Assembly (NCBI GenBank): GCA_019114585.1
Contig: DXFE01000006.1
Coordinates: 35,549-99,548, forward strand
DNA length: 64,000 nt
Source of the DNA: Gemmiger_A avium
Lineage (GTDB): Bacteria > Bacillota > Clostridia > Oscillospirales > Ruminococcaceae
Reading direction: 5' to 3'
Shown here: positions 41,681-49,540 of the stretch, piece after piece
Position numbering within the stretch: position 1 is the stretch's first letter
Layout: each line of letters starts with the position of its first letter
Position numbers and translations under genes: made by a program
The notes under the pieces: generated by a model
Databases searched by the model: none
Told to the model about the DNA's origin: nothing
What the model saw: the letters and a program-made list of their open reading frames with translations, nothing else

Positions 41681-42465
41681 AGCGGCGCACCTCCTCCCAG
41701 CCGGCGCCCGGCCAGCCGCAAAGCGGCCAGCGCCAGTTTCTCAAACACAGCGCTTACCAGAATGATCACCAGCGTCCAGGCGAACAGCTCGCCGGTCTGC
41801 AGAAAAATCTTGGCCTGGTACAGCGCCTCCCCGATGCTGCCGCCCGCCAGGCCGATCACCTCGGCGGCCACACCGCTTTTCCAGCACAGGCCCAGCCCCG
41901 TCTCACAGCTTTGCAGCAGATAGGGCCAGACCCCGGGCAGCCAGATCGCCCGCAGGGTACGCCCGAAGGGCAGGCGGAACACACGGGCCATCTCCAGCAG
42001 CTGGGGGTCAGTGCGGCGGATGCCCTCCAGCACCGCCGCGTAGATCACCGGCAGCACCATCAGAAAGCTGATCAGCACGGAAAGATTGGCGCTGCTCACC
42101 CACAGCAGGGCCAGGATGATGATGCTGGCCACCGGTGTTGCCTTGATAAACTGCATCAGGGGCCGCAGCAGAATGTACACCGGCGGCAGTGCCGCGCTCA
42201 GCGCCGCCAGCAGGCACCCGAATACCAGCGCCAGCGCAAAACCGCCCAGAATGCGCGCCGCGCTGAATCCGATCCGGCCCCAGAATGCCCCCTGCGGCAG
42301 CATCCCGGCCAGAACCTGCAGTGTTTCGAGGGGGCCGGCCAGCAAAAAGCCCAGCCCCATTCGGCCAACAAAAAAGGCCGCAAGCTGCCACACCGCCACC
42401 CAGAACAGGATGGCGGCGGCAGCCTGCAGCCGGGATACCCGGGCGGTTGCGGGCTTAGGCACCAT
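41665..42465 (-). CDS. ABC transporter permease (SsuC/TauC-like)
   Basis: 266 residues with six hydrophobic segments and the EAA-type loop 'LLEMARVFRLPFGRTLRAIW'. 'AALPPVYILLRPLMQFIKAT' and 'PVASIIILALLWVSSANLSV' match the nitrate/sulfonate/taurine/thiamine-precursor importer family. No strong ribosome binding site precedes the ATG; the 11-base overlap with the binding-protein gene suggests translational coupling. Confidence 0.9.
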   Translation of the reverse strand: MVPKPATARVSRLQAAAAILFWVAVWQLAAFFVGRMGLGFLLAGPLETLQVLAGMLPQGAFWGRIGFSAARILGGFALALVFGCLLAALSAALPPVYILLRPLMQFIKATPVASIIILALLWVSSANLSVLISFLMVLPVIYAAVLEGIRRTDPQLLEMARVFRLPFGRTLRAIWLPGVWPYLLQSCETGLGLCWKSGVAAEVIGLAGGSIGEALYQAKIFLQTGELFAWTLVIILVSAVFEKLALAALRLAGRRLGGGAPLCTRN

Positions 42466-43510
42466 AGTAGAAGCCGTCGTCCGGCATGGCCCCGCCCACG
42501 GAGGCCGGATCCTGATCGTACAGGGTCTGCAGATAGCCGGACAGCTTGTCCTTCATCTCACTGCCGGCCAGCCAGGTGATGTTGCAGGCGGGCAGAGCCT
42601 TTTCGGCCACTTCGGCCTTGGGCACGATCTCGTACTTGGCAACCAGCTGGGCCGCGTCGGCGGTGTTGGCGTTCACCCACTCGATGCTGGCCTGGTAGTC
42701 GGCCAGGAACTGGTCAAAGGCGGCGGGGTTGGCCTCGATCACATCGGTGCGGGCCAGCAGCACGCCGGTCACCAGCGCGCTGTCCGGGCTGACCTTATTC
42801 CATTCCTCGGTCAGGTCCAGGGCCACCTTGAGCCCCTCCACCTGCATCTGGGCGGTGGTCACATAGGGCTGCGGCAGTACGGCCACCGCATCGCCGGCGG
42901 TCTGCATGGCGGACAGCACCTCGGTGGCTTCGCTCTTGTACTCAATGGTCAGATCCTTGGCGGGGTCCAGACCGTTCTGGGTCAGAATGTAGTTCAGGGC
43001 ATACTCGGGGGTGGTGCCCTTGCCGGTGGAGTAAACGGTCTTGCCGGCCAGATCGGCCACGCTGGTCACTTCCGCGTTGCCGGTGGTCACCACATACAGC
43101 ACACCCAGGGTGTTGACGGCGGCCACCTGCACCTTGCCCTCCAGTTTCTGGTACAGGGTAGCGGCCAGGTTGGCGGGCACGGCGGCCATATCCAGCTCGC
43201 CCTTGCTCAGCAGCGGCACGATCTCATCCGCCGCGCCGTACATGGTCACGGTGTAGGTGTTGTCGTACAGGCCCTGTTCCGCGTCATCCATGAGCTTGAC
43301 CATGCCCATAGTGGTGGGGCCCTTCAGCCCGGCGATGGAATAGGAGGCGGGTTCAACCGGCTCGGCTTCCGATTCGCTTTCCGGGGCGGGGGTAGGCTCG
43401 GCCGCGGCGGACGAACTTTCCGGCACGGAAGAGCCGGACCCGGCCTGCCCGCAGGCAGCCAGACTCAGTACCAGCACAAGGGCCAGCAGCAAGGCAAGAA
43501 ACTTTTTCAT
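42455..43510 (-). CDS. ABC transporter substrate-binding lipoprotein (NitT/TauT family)
   Basis: 351 residues from the ATG at 43510 (GGAGG nine bases upstream). Lipobox 'LAAC' with Cys20, an acidic Ser/Pro/Glu linker to residue 55, then the NMT1/SsuA-like binding fold ('GAADEIVPLLSKGELDMAAV', 'LGVLYVVTTGNAEVTSVADL', 'VAVLPQPYVTTAQM'). 'PTTMGMVKLMDDAEQG' is typical of gut Firmicutes members. Ligands in the family include sulfonates, nitrate, pyrimidine precursors of thiamine and others; this one cannot be assigned. First gene of a three-gene operon, divergent from a Crp-family regulator. Confidence 0.92.
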   Translation of the reverse strand: MKKFLALLLALVLVLSLAACGQAGSGSSVPESSSAAAEPTPAPESESEAEPVEPASYSIAGLKGPTTMGMVKLMDDAEQGLYDNTYTVTMYGAADEIVPLLSKGELDMAAVPANLAATLYQKLEGKVQVAAVNTLGVLYVVTTGNAEVTSVADLAGKTVYSTGKGTTPEYALNYILTQNGLDPAKDLTIEYKSEATEVLSAMQTAGDAVAVLPQPYVTTAQMQVEGLKVALDLTEEWNKVSPDSALVTGVLLARTDVIEANPAAFDQFLADYQASIEWVNANTADAAQLVAKYEIVPKAEVAEKALPACNITWLAGSEMKDKLSGYLQTLYDQDPASVGGAMPDDGFYYGA

Positions 43511-43532
43511 TGCAGTATTCCTCCAGTCTGCA

Positions 43533-43553
43533 CAAACCCGATCCGGGGGTTTG
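43533..43553. promoter_or_regulatory. Inverted repeat in the divergent gap of the ABC operon and Crp-type gene
   Basis: CAAACCC-N7-GGGTTTG, perfect seven-base arms, overlapping the -35 of the Crp-type gene and lying 23 bases from the binding-protein start. Placed to regulate both genes. It does not resemble the classical Crp or Fnr consensus. Confidence 0.5.
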
Positions 43554-43579
43554 CGTTCTGGGGGATATTCTACTATAAT
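43551..43579 (+). promoter_or_regulatory. Promoter of the Crp-family regulator gene
   Basis: TTGCGT (43551-43556), 17 bases, TATAAT (43574-43579). Confidence 0.65.
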
Positions 43580-43636
43580 AAGAAGGAAAATGCAGTTGCG
43601 GCGGCAACCGATGCCCCGCAGGAGAGGAGACCCCTC

Positions 43637-44338
43637 ATGCCCGCTACCCTCACCCCGTACTATCCCATTCTGCAGGCTACCACCCTGTTCCAGGGCTTTT
43701 CCAATGAGGAACTGGACCAGGTGCTGGCCTGTTTTGCGCCCTGTCTGCGCCGGTTCTCCAAAGGGGAGCTGGTGCTGTTGTCCGGCTTTGAGACCCGGGA
43801 CGTGGGCCTGGTGCTGGAAGGCTGGGTGGAGGCGCTGAAAAACACCCCCGACGGTACCAGCGTGTCCATCACCCGGATGGATCCGGGCGGGGTGTTCGGG
43901 GACGTGCTCAGCGGCAGCAGCGTGAAAAGCCCGGTGACCATCGCCGCCCGCAGCGACTGTGTGATTCTGTTTGTACCCTACGCCAAGATCCTGCACCCCT
44001 GCGCCAAGATGCACGCCAGCCACGGCCGTCTGATGCAGAATCTGGTCACCACCATTTCGGACAAGTATTTTGCCCTGAACCGCCGGGTGGATCTGCTGAT
44101 TCTGAAAAGCCTGCGGGCCAAACTTTGTGCCTACCTGCTGGACGAGGCGCACCGGGCCGGGGCGGATACCTTTACCATCTCCCTGTCCCGGGCGGGGCTG
44201 GCGGAGTACCTGAACTGCGAGCGCAGTGCGCTTTCCCGGGAATTGTCCCGGATGCAGGCGGAAGGCCTGCTGGAAACCTATAAAAGCAGTTTCAAATTGC
44301 TGAATGTGCCCGCCATGCGGGCTGCCTGCCACCGATAA
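43637..44338 (+). CDS. Crp/Fnr family transcriptional regulator
   Basis: 233 residues from the ATG at 43637 (GGAGAGGAG upstream). The long open frame reaching back to 42086 runs opposite the transporter genes and is rejected. N-terminal cyclic-nucleotide-like beta domain ('LFQGFSNEELDQVLACFAPC', 'ITRMDPGGVFGDVLSGSS'), C-terminal winged helix 'LSRAGLAEYLNCERSALSRE'. There is no Fnr-type N-terminal cysteine cluster, so oxygen sensing by an iron-sulfur cluster is unlikely. Divergent from the NitT/TauT-type transporter and followed 21 bases later by a glycosyltransferase gene. The first is the more likely target. Confidence 0.9.
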   Translation: MPATLTPYYPILQATTLFQGFSNEELDQVLACFAPCLRRFSKGELVLLSGFETRDVGLVLEGWVEALKNTPDGTSVSITRMDPGGVFGDVLSGSSVKSPVTIAARSDCVILFVPYAKILHPCAKMHASHGRLMQNLVTTISDKYFALNRRVDLLILKSLRAKLCAYLLDEAHRAGADTFTISLSRAGLAEYLNCERSALSRELSRMQAEGLLETYKSSFKLLNVPAMRAACHR

Positions 44339-44359
44339 TGAACATTAGGAGGCGCCATC

Positions 44360-45328
44360 GTGGAAAAACAACCGGTACTGTATATCGTGATCCCCTGTTA
44401 TAACGAGCAGGAGGTGCTGCCCATTACCAGCGGCATGTTCCGGGACAAGCTTCGTCAGCTGGCCGCTGAGGGCAAGATCAGCCCGGACAGCCGGGTGCTG
44501 TTTGTGAACGACGGGTCCAAGGATAACACCTGGGCCATCATTCAGAAGCTGGCCGAAGAGGACGCCTGCTTTGAGGGCATCTGCCTCAGCCGCAACCGGG
44601 GCCATCAGAACGCGCTGCTGGCAGGGCTTATGGAAGCCCGCACCCGCTGCGACATCACCATCAGTATCGACTGCGACGGGCAGGACGACATCAACGCCAT
44701 GGACGCCATGGTGGACGCCTGGCACGAGGGCTGCGAGGTGGTGTACGGGGTGCGCGCCAAGCGGGATACCGACACTTGGTTCAAGCGCACCACCGCCGAA
44801 GGCTTTTACCATATTATGAACGCCATGGGCGCCAAGGTGGTGTTCAACCACGCGGATTACCGGCTGCTGAGCCGCCACGCCCTGGATGAACTGGCCCACT
44901 ACAAGGAGGTCAACCTGTTTTTGCGGGGCATGGTGCCGCTGGTGGGATTCAAGAGCACCAGCGTGCTCTATGACCGGGCCAGCCGCATCGCCGGCGAGAG
45001 CCATTACCCTTTGCGCAAGATGCTGGCACTGGCCTTTGACGGCATTACCAGCCTGTCGGTGCAGCCCATCCGGCTGATCACCGGGCTGGGACTGCTGGTG
45101 TCCATCGTAAGCTTTATCGGGGTGGTCTGGGCGGTCGTCGAAGCACTGCTGGGCGCCACCGTGGCCGGCTGGGCCAGCACTACCGCCATCGTATGCTTTA
45201 TGGGCGGTATCCAGCTGCTCTGCCTGGGCGTGATCGGCGAGTACATCGGCAAGATTTATATGGAAACCAAGGCCCGGCCCCGGTTCTGTGTGGCCGAGCG
45301 CACCTGGGAAAAGGAGAGGGAAGAATGA
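44360..45328 (+). CDS. GT2 family membrane glycosyltransferase (DPM1/GtrB-like)
   Basis: 322 residues from a GTG at 44360, eight bases after AGGAGG. The GT-A domain begins 'LYIVIPCYNEQEVLP', with the metal-binding motif in 'TISIDCDGQDDINAM' and 'SRNRGHQNALLAGL'. Two C-terminal membrane helices lie near residues 232-255 and 268-292. Such enzymes transfer a sugar from a nucleotide donor to undecaprenyl phosphate for wall or surface glycan decoration. The next gene (flavin reductase) overlaps its stop as ATGA although the functions look unrelated. Confidence 0.92.
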   Translation: MEKQPVLYIVIPCYNEQEVLPITSGMFRDKLRQLAAEGKISPDSRVLFVNDGSKDNTWAIIQKLAEEDACFEGICLSRNRGHQNALLAGLMEARTRCDITISIDCDGQDDINAMDAMVDAWHEGCEVVYGVRAKRDTDTWFKRTTAEGFYHIMNAMGAKVVFNHADYRLLSRHALDELAHYKEVNLFLRGMVPLVGFKSTSVLYDRASRIAGESHYPLRKMLALAFDGITSLSVQPIRLITGLGLLVSIVSFIGVVWAVVEALLGATVAGWASTTAIVCFMGGIQLLCLGVIGEYIGKIYMETKARPRFCVAERTWEKEREE

Positions 45329-45903
45329 GCAAGCAAGTCTGGAAACCCGGCAACCTGCTGGCGCCGGTTCCGCCGGTGCTGGTAAGCTGCGGCAATATGG
45401 AAAAGCCCAACCTGATCACCATTGCCTGGGCGGGCACCATCAACAGCGACCCGGTGCGGGTAAGCATCAGTGTGCGGCCCGAGCGGTACAGCCACGGCCT
45501 GATTACCGAAAGCGGCGAGTTCGTCATCAATCTGCCCACCCAGAAGATCCTGCGTGCGGTGGACTGGTGCGGCGTGAAAAGCGGCCGGGATGTGGATAAA
45601 TTCAAGGAGATGGGCCTGACCGCGGTGCCCGGCAGCGCGGTGAGCGCCCCGGTGCTGGCCGAAAGCCCGGTGAACCTGGAATGCCGCGTGTTCCAGACCA
45701 TTCCGCTGGGCAGCCACGATCTGTTCCTGGCGGACGTGGTGGCGGTGGACGTGGACGAGGATCTGCTGGACGAGGCCGGCCGCCTGCGGCTGGACAAAGC
45801 CGGTCTGGCCGCCTATGTGCACGGCACCTACTACGCGCTGGGCAAGCAGCTGGGCACCTTTGGGTACAGCGTGCGCAAAAAGCCGGCCCGCCGCAGAAAA
45901 TAA
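45325..45903 (+). CDS. Flavin reductase family protein (FMN-binding split barrel)
   Basis: 192 residues from the ATG at 45325, overlapping the glycosyltransferase stop by four bases, with AAGGAGAGGG upstream. Split-barrel flavin reductase pattern: 'PPVLVSCGNMEKPNLITIAW', 'VSISVRPERYSHGLITESGE', 'FVINLPTQKILRAVDWCG', 'GLAAYVHGTYYALGK'. These proteins bind FMN and reduce it or pass electrons; many clostridial members have no known partner. No monooxygenase or respiratory partner gene is adjacent. Confidence 0.9.
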   Translation: MSKQVWKPGNLLAPVPPVLVSCGNMEKPNLITIAWAGTINSDPVRVSISVRPERYSHGLITESGEFVINLPTQKILRAVDWCGVKSGRDVDKFKEMGLTAVPGSAVSAPVLAESPVNLECRVFQTIPLGSHDLFLADVVAVDVDEDLLDEAGRLRLDKAGLAAYVHGTYYALGKQLGTFGYSVRKKPARRRK

Positions 45904-45913
45904 GGCCCGGCGT

Positions 45914-45942
45914 TTCCGTTTTGCGTGGGAATATGGTATAAT
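45914..45942 (+). promoter_or_regulatory. Extended -10 promoter of the aconitase-family hydratase gene
   Basis: TATAAT at 45937-45942 preceded by TG (extended -10 TGGTATAAT), with a weak -35 TTCCGT (45914-45919) at 17 bases. Confidence 0.55.
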
Positions 45943-46014
45943 TAAAAAATAGTTTTTGGCCGCCGCCCGCCCGGTGCGGAGGCGCAGTTTATAAAGACAG
46001 AGGGGTGCAAGACC

Positions 46015-48285
46015 ATGATCCAATGCAGCAAGACCGGCATGTACTATGCCCGGGGCCAGTGGGTCCCGGCGGACGAGCAGGCGGCCGCCGCGCTCGCCGC
46101 GCAGGGCTTTACGGCCGAACAGGTGGACAAAGCCCGGGAGGGCACCATCGCCTGGGGCATTCTCCAGGCGCACAACCACAGCGGCGACGCCGAGGCGCTC
46201 AAGCTGAAGTTTGACGCCATGGCCAGCCACGACATCACCTTTGTGGGCATCGTGCAGACCGCCCGTGCCTCCGGCATGACCCGGTTCCCCATGCCCTATG
46301 TGCTGACCAACTGCCACAACAGCCTGTGCGCGGTGGGCGGCACCATCAACGAGGACGACCATGTGTTCGGCCTGTCCGCGGCCAAGAAGTACGGCGGCAT
46401 CTACGTGCCGCCCCACATGGCGGTCATCCACCAGTATATGCGGGAGATGCACGCGGGCTGCGGCAGGATGATCCTGGGCTCGGACAGCCACACCCGTTAC
46501 GGCGCGCTGGGCACCATGGCTATCGGCGAGGGCGGCGGCGAGCTGGCCAAGCAGCTGCTGGGCCGCACCTATGACGTGGCCCGCCCCGGCGTGGTGGCGG
46601 TATACCTGACCGGTGCGCCGGTGCCCGGCGTGGGCCCCCAGGACGTGGCCTTGGCCATCATCGGGGCGGTGTTCAAGAACGGCTATGTGAAGAACAAGGT
46701 CATGGAGTTCATCGGCCCCGGCGTGGCCAGCCTGCCGCTGGAATACCGCAGCGGCGTGGACGTGATGACCACCGAGACCACCTGCCTGTCCAGCATCTGG
46801 GTCACCGACGAGGCCACCCGGAAGTATCTGGCTGTCCATGGCCGCGAGGCGGATTACAAGCCGCTGGCCCCGGCGGAGCTGGCCTACTACGACGGCGTTG
46901 TCACGGTGGAACTGGACAAGGTGCGGCCGATGATCGCCCTGCCCATGCACCCTTCCAACGTCTATACCATTGAGGAATTGAACGCCAATCTGGCCGACAT
47001 CCTGCACAAGTGCGAGGAGGACTGCCGCGCCCTGGTCGGCAACGACAAGGTGCATCTGGACCTGGTCAGCAAGATCGAGAACGGCCGCCTGCGGGTGGAT
47101 CAGGGTGTCATCGCGGGCTGCGCCGGCGGTACCTACTCCAACATCTGCGAGGCCGCCCAGATCCTGAAAGGCCACACCGGCGGCTGCGGCGAGTACGCCC
47201 TGAGCGTCTACCCCAGCAGCCAGCCCACCATGATGGCGCTGTCCCGTCTGGGCATCCTGACCGACCTGATGGCCAGCGGCGCCACCATCCGCACCGCCTT
47301 CTGCGGCCCCTGCTTCGGCGCGGGCGACGTGCCCGCCAACGGGGCGCTGTCCATCCGGCACACCACCCGCAACTTCCCCAGCCGCGAGGGCGCGAAGCCC
47401 GGCGCGGGCCAGATCGCGGGCGTAGCCCTGATGGACGCCCGCTCCATCGCCGCCACCACCCGTGCGGGCGGCATCCTGACCCCGGCCACCGACATCGACT
47501 ATACCCCGAATGTGCCGGAGTACGAATTTGACCGCTCCAGCTACAACGCCCGGGTCTACTTCGGCTACGGCAAGGGCAACTACGACGAAGCCCTGCGCCT
47601 GGGGCCCAACATCAAGGACTGGCCCGCCATCGACCCGATGGGAGACAACCTGCTGCTGCGGGTGGCCAGCTACATCACCGACCCGGTGACCACCACCGAC
47701 GAACTGATCCCCTCCGGCGAGACCAGCAGCTACCGTTCCAACCCCCTGGGCCTGGCGGAGTTCACCCTGAGCCGCAAGGATCCCGCCTACGTAGGCCGCG
47801 CCAAGGAGATCCGCGACCTGGAAGCCGGCCGCAAAGCCGGTCAGGCGGACGGCGCGCTGCTGGCGCAGGTGCAGGCGGTGCCCGGCTGTGAGAACCTGAC
47901 CTGGAAGGACCTGGCCATTGGCTCCACCATCTACGCGGTCAAGCCCGGCGACGGTTCCGCCCGGGAGCAGGCGGCCAGCTGCCAGCGGGTGCTGGGCGCT
48001 GCGGCCAACATCGCGGTGGAGTACGCCACCAAGCGGTACCGCTCCAACCTGATCAACTGGGGCATGGTACCGTTCCAGCTGGAGGGCCCCACCCCCTTCG
48101 GCCTGGGCGACTGGGTGCTGGTGCCCGGTATCCGGGCGGCGCTGGAAAGCGGCGCGATTCAGGACATCCCGGCCTGGGTGCTGGGCAGCGAACCCCGTGC
48201 CTTTACCCTGCATATCGCCCCGCTCACCGCGGACGAGCGGCAGATTCTGCTGGACGGCTGCCTGATCAACTACTACAAGCATTGA
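46015..48285 (+). CDS. Aconitase-family hydratase (YbhJ-like)
   Basis: 756 residues, close to E. coli YbhJ in length. Aconitase-superfamily signatures are present: 'LGSDSHTRYGALGTMAIGEG', 'IAGCAGGTYSNICEAAQI', the iron-sulfur 'FCGPCFGAGDVPANG' and 'HTTRNFPSREGAKPG' (arginine-rich active-site loop), with the small swivel domain at the C-terminal end ('WGMVPFQLEGPTPFGLGDWV'). It should hold a [4Fe-4S] cluster and hydrate or dehydrate a hydroxy acid. The family has no firmly established substrate; aconitase and isopropylmalate isomerase proper differ in domain pattern. GAGGGGTG precedes the ATG. Followed by PHP and TSCPD genes that may share its transcript. Confidence 0.85.
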   Translation: MIQCSKTGMYYARGQWVPADEQAAAALAAQGFTAEQVDKAREGTIAWGILQAHNHSGDAEALKLKFDAMASHDITFVGIVQTARASGMTRFPMPYVLTNCHNSLCAVGGTINEDDHVFGLSAAKKYGGIYVPPHMAVIHQYMREMHAGCGRMILGSDSHTRYGALGTMAIGEGGGELAKQLLGRTYDVARPGVVAVYLTGAPVPGVGPQDVALAIIGAVFKNGYVKNKVMEFIGPGVASLPLEYRSGVDVMTTETTCLSSIWVTDEATRKYLAVHGREADYKPLAPAELAYYDGVVTVELDKVRPMIALPMHPSNVYTIEELNANLADILHKCEEDCRALVGNDKVHLDLVSKIENGRLRVDQGVIAGCAGGTYSNICEAAQILKGHTGGCGEYALSVYPSSQPTMMALSRLGILTDLMASGATIRTAFCGPCFGAGDVPANGALSIRHTTRNFPSREGAKPGAGQIAGVALMDARSIAATTRAGGILTPATDIDYTPNVPEYEFDRSSYNARVYFGYGKGNYDEALRLGPNIKDWPAIDPMGDNLLLRVASYITDPVTTTDELIPSGETSSYRSNPLGLAEFTLSRKDPAYVGRAKEIRDLEAGRKAGQADGALLAQVQAVPGCENLTWKDLAIGSTIYAVKPGDGSAREQAASCQRVLGAAANIAVEYATKRYRSNLINWGMVPFQLEGPTPFGLGDWVLVPGIRAALESGAIQDIPAWVLGSEPRAFTLHIAPLTADERQILLDGCLINYYKH

Positions 48286-48342
48286 GTTTTCCGCGGCTTC
48301 GGCCCTCCGCCGAAGCCGCTTTGTGCGCAGAAAGGAGAAGCC

Positions 48343-49191
48343 ATGAACGGCGACCTGCATACCCACTCCACCTTTTCCGACGGCAGTACCCCCATTGAGC
48401 AGCTGCCCCGGCTGGCGGCCCGCGCCGGGCTGGGCTGGCTGGCGGTATCCGATCACGATACCCTGCGGTCAGCGGAGCATGCCTATGCCCATCCGGAACA
48501 GGCGGGGGTGCGGCTGATCCCGGCGGTGGAACTCTCCGCCCGGGATACTGTGCGGGGCCGCCGGGCTCACATCCTGTGCTACTGGCCGGACACCGCCTGC
48601 CCGCCGCTTCGCGGATACTGCGACCACATGGCCGCCGAGCGGGTGGAAGCGGGCCGCCGCAACGCCGCCGATCTGGCCCGGGAGGAACCCCGGTTCGATC
48701 CCGCCTGGGCCGAACCGCTGTGGCAGGCAAGCGGCATCCCGTTCAAGGCCCATCTGATGGCCGCCATGTGCGAGGCCGGCCTGGCCGACGGCATCTACGG
48801 CGCCCGGTATAAGGAGCTGTTCGGCAAGAACGGTCCGATCCACAATTCCTGCCGGTACGAATCGGTGGAGGGGGTGCTGGCGCTGATCCGGGCCGCGGGC
48901 GGCGTGGCGGTGCTGGCCCACCCCAGCGTATACAACAGCATGGAACTGGCCGCGGAACTGGCGGCCGCCGGCAAGATCGACGGGGTGGAGATCGACCATC
49001 CCCGCAACACCCCCGAAGACCGGGCGCAGCTGCACCGGCTGGCGGAAAAGTATGGGCTGCTGGTCACCGGCGGTACCGATTTCCATGGCCGGTACGCGGG
49101 TACCCTGCGCCCCATGGGCAGCGGCACCACTTCGGAAGATACCATCCGGCGGATCGAGGCGCTGGCCCGGTCCCGCAAGGAGCAAAAATAA
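48343..49191 (+). CDS. PHP domain metal-dependent phosphoesterase
   Basis: 282 residues. PHP metal-binding motifs: 'GDLHTHSTFSDGSTP' at the N-terminus, 'AVSDHDTLRS', 'AVELSARD', 'VAVLAHPSVYN' and 'GGTDFHG'. The pattern resembles YciV/TrpH-type 3',5'-nucleotide phosphatases. It hydrolyses small phosphate esters such as pAp with two or three metal ions. AAAGGAG lies six bases before the ATG. A GC-rich hairpin (48293-48320) sits between it and the hydratase gene. Substrate assignment is by family resemblance only. Confidence 0.88.
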   Translation: MNGDLHTHSTFSDGSTPIEQLPRLAARAGLGWLAVSDHDTLRSAEHAYAHPEQAGVRLIPAVELSARDTVRGRRAHILCYWPDTACPPLRGYCDHMAAERVEAGRRNAADLAREEPRFDPAWAEPLWQASGIPFKAHLMAAMCEAGLADGIYGARYKELFGKNGPIHNSCRYESVEGVLALIRAAGGVAVLAHPSVYNSMELAAELAAAGKIDGVEIDHPRNTPEDRAQLHRLAEKYGLLVTGGTDFHGRYAGTLRPMGSGTTSEDTIRRIEALARSRKEQK

Positions 49192-49207
49192 AAAGGAGAG
49201 AGAAACT

Positions 49208-49474
49208 ATGACCACCTATACCCAGATGAACCGCGGCGTCTGCAGCCGCAGCACCACCGTACAGCTCAACGACGACGGCACCATCCATGCCGTGGAGGTC
49301 GTGGGCGGCTGCAATGGCAACCTGAAGGGCATCTGCTCGCTGCTGCGGGGCCAGAAGGCCGAGGACGCCATTGCCCGTATGGAGGGCATCACCTGCGGCG
49401 GCAAGTCCACCTCCTGCCCGGACCAGATCGCCCACGCCCTGCGCGCGGCGCTGGAACAGCAGAAGAACGGCTGA
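49208..49474 (+). CDS. TSCPD domain-containing protein (TIGR03905-like)
   Basis: 88 residues from the ATG at 49208; the longer frame back to 49052 overlaps the PHP gene and is rejected. It contains the name-giving end motif 'STSCPDQIAHAL' and conserved cysteines in 'GVCSRS', 'GGCNGNLKGIC' and 'GITCGG'. The domain also occurs at the end of some ribonucleotide reductases, and free-standing copies are common in clostridia. Four of its five cysteines sit in paired blocks, which would suit metal binding, but no function is established. Second gene after PHP, 16 bases apart. Confidence 0.85.
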   Translation: MTTYTQMNRGVCSRSTTVQLNDDGTIHAVEVVGGCNGNLKGICSLLRGQKAEDAIARMEGITCGGKSTSCPDQIAHALRAALEQQKNG

Positions 49475-49485
49475 GTACAGCAAAC

Positions 49486-49528
49486 AAAAGCAACGCCCCG
49501 GAACCTATCGTTCCGGGGCGTTGCTTTT
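49486..49528. terminator. Bidirectional terminator between the TSCPD gene and ilvD
   Basis: AAAAGCAACGCCCCGGAAC and GTTCCGGGGCGTTGCTTTT form a perfect 19-base stem with loop CTATC, placed between convergent genes. It ends the ilv operon on the minus strand. Confidence 0.95.
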
Positions 49529-49540
49529 ATACAGGAAAAA

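Noticed and set aside
48293..48320. Hairpin between the hydratase and PHP genes as a terminator
   Set aside because: Stem is present but the T-rich tail is poor (TTTGTG); the two genes may still be co-transcribed.
45256..48456. 1066-codon open frame opposite the hydratase and flavin reductase genes
   Set aside because: Antisense shadow of GC-rich coding sequence; no domain pattern, and it crosses several real genes and their start sites.
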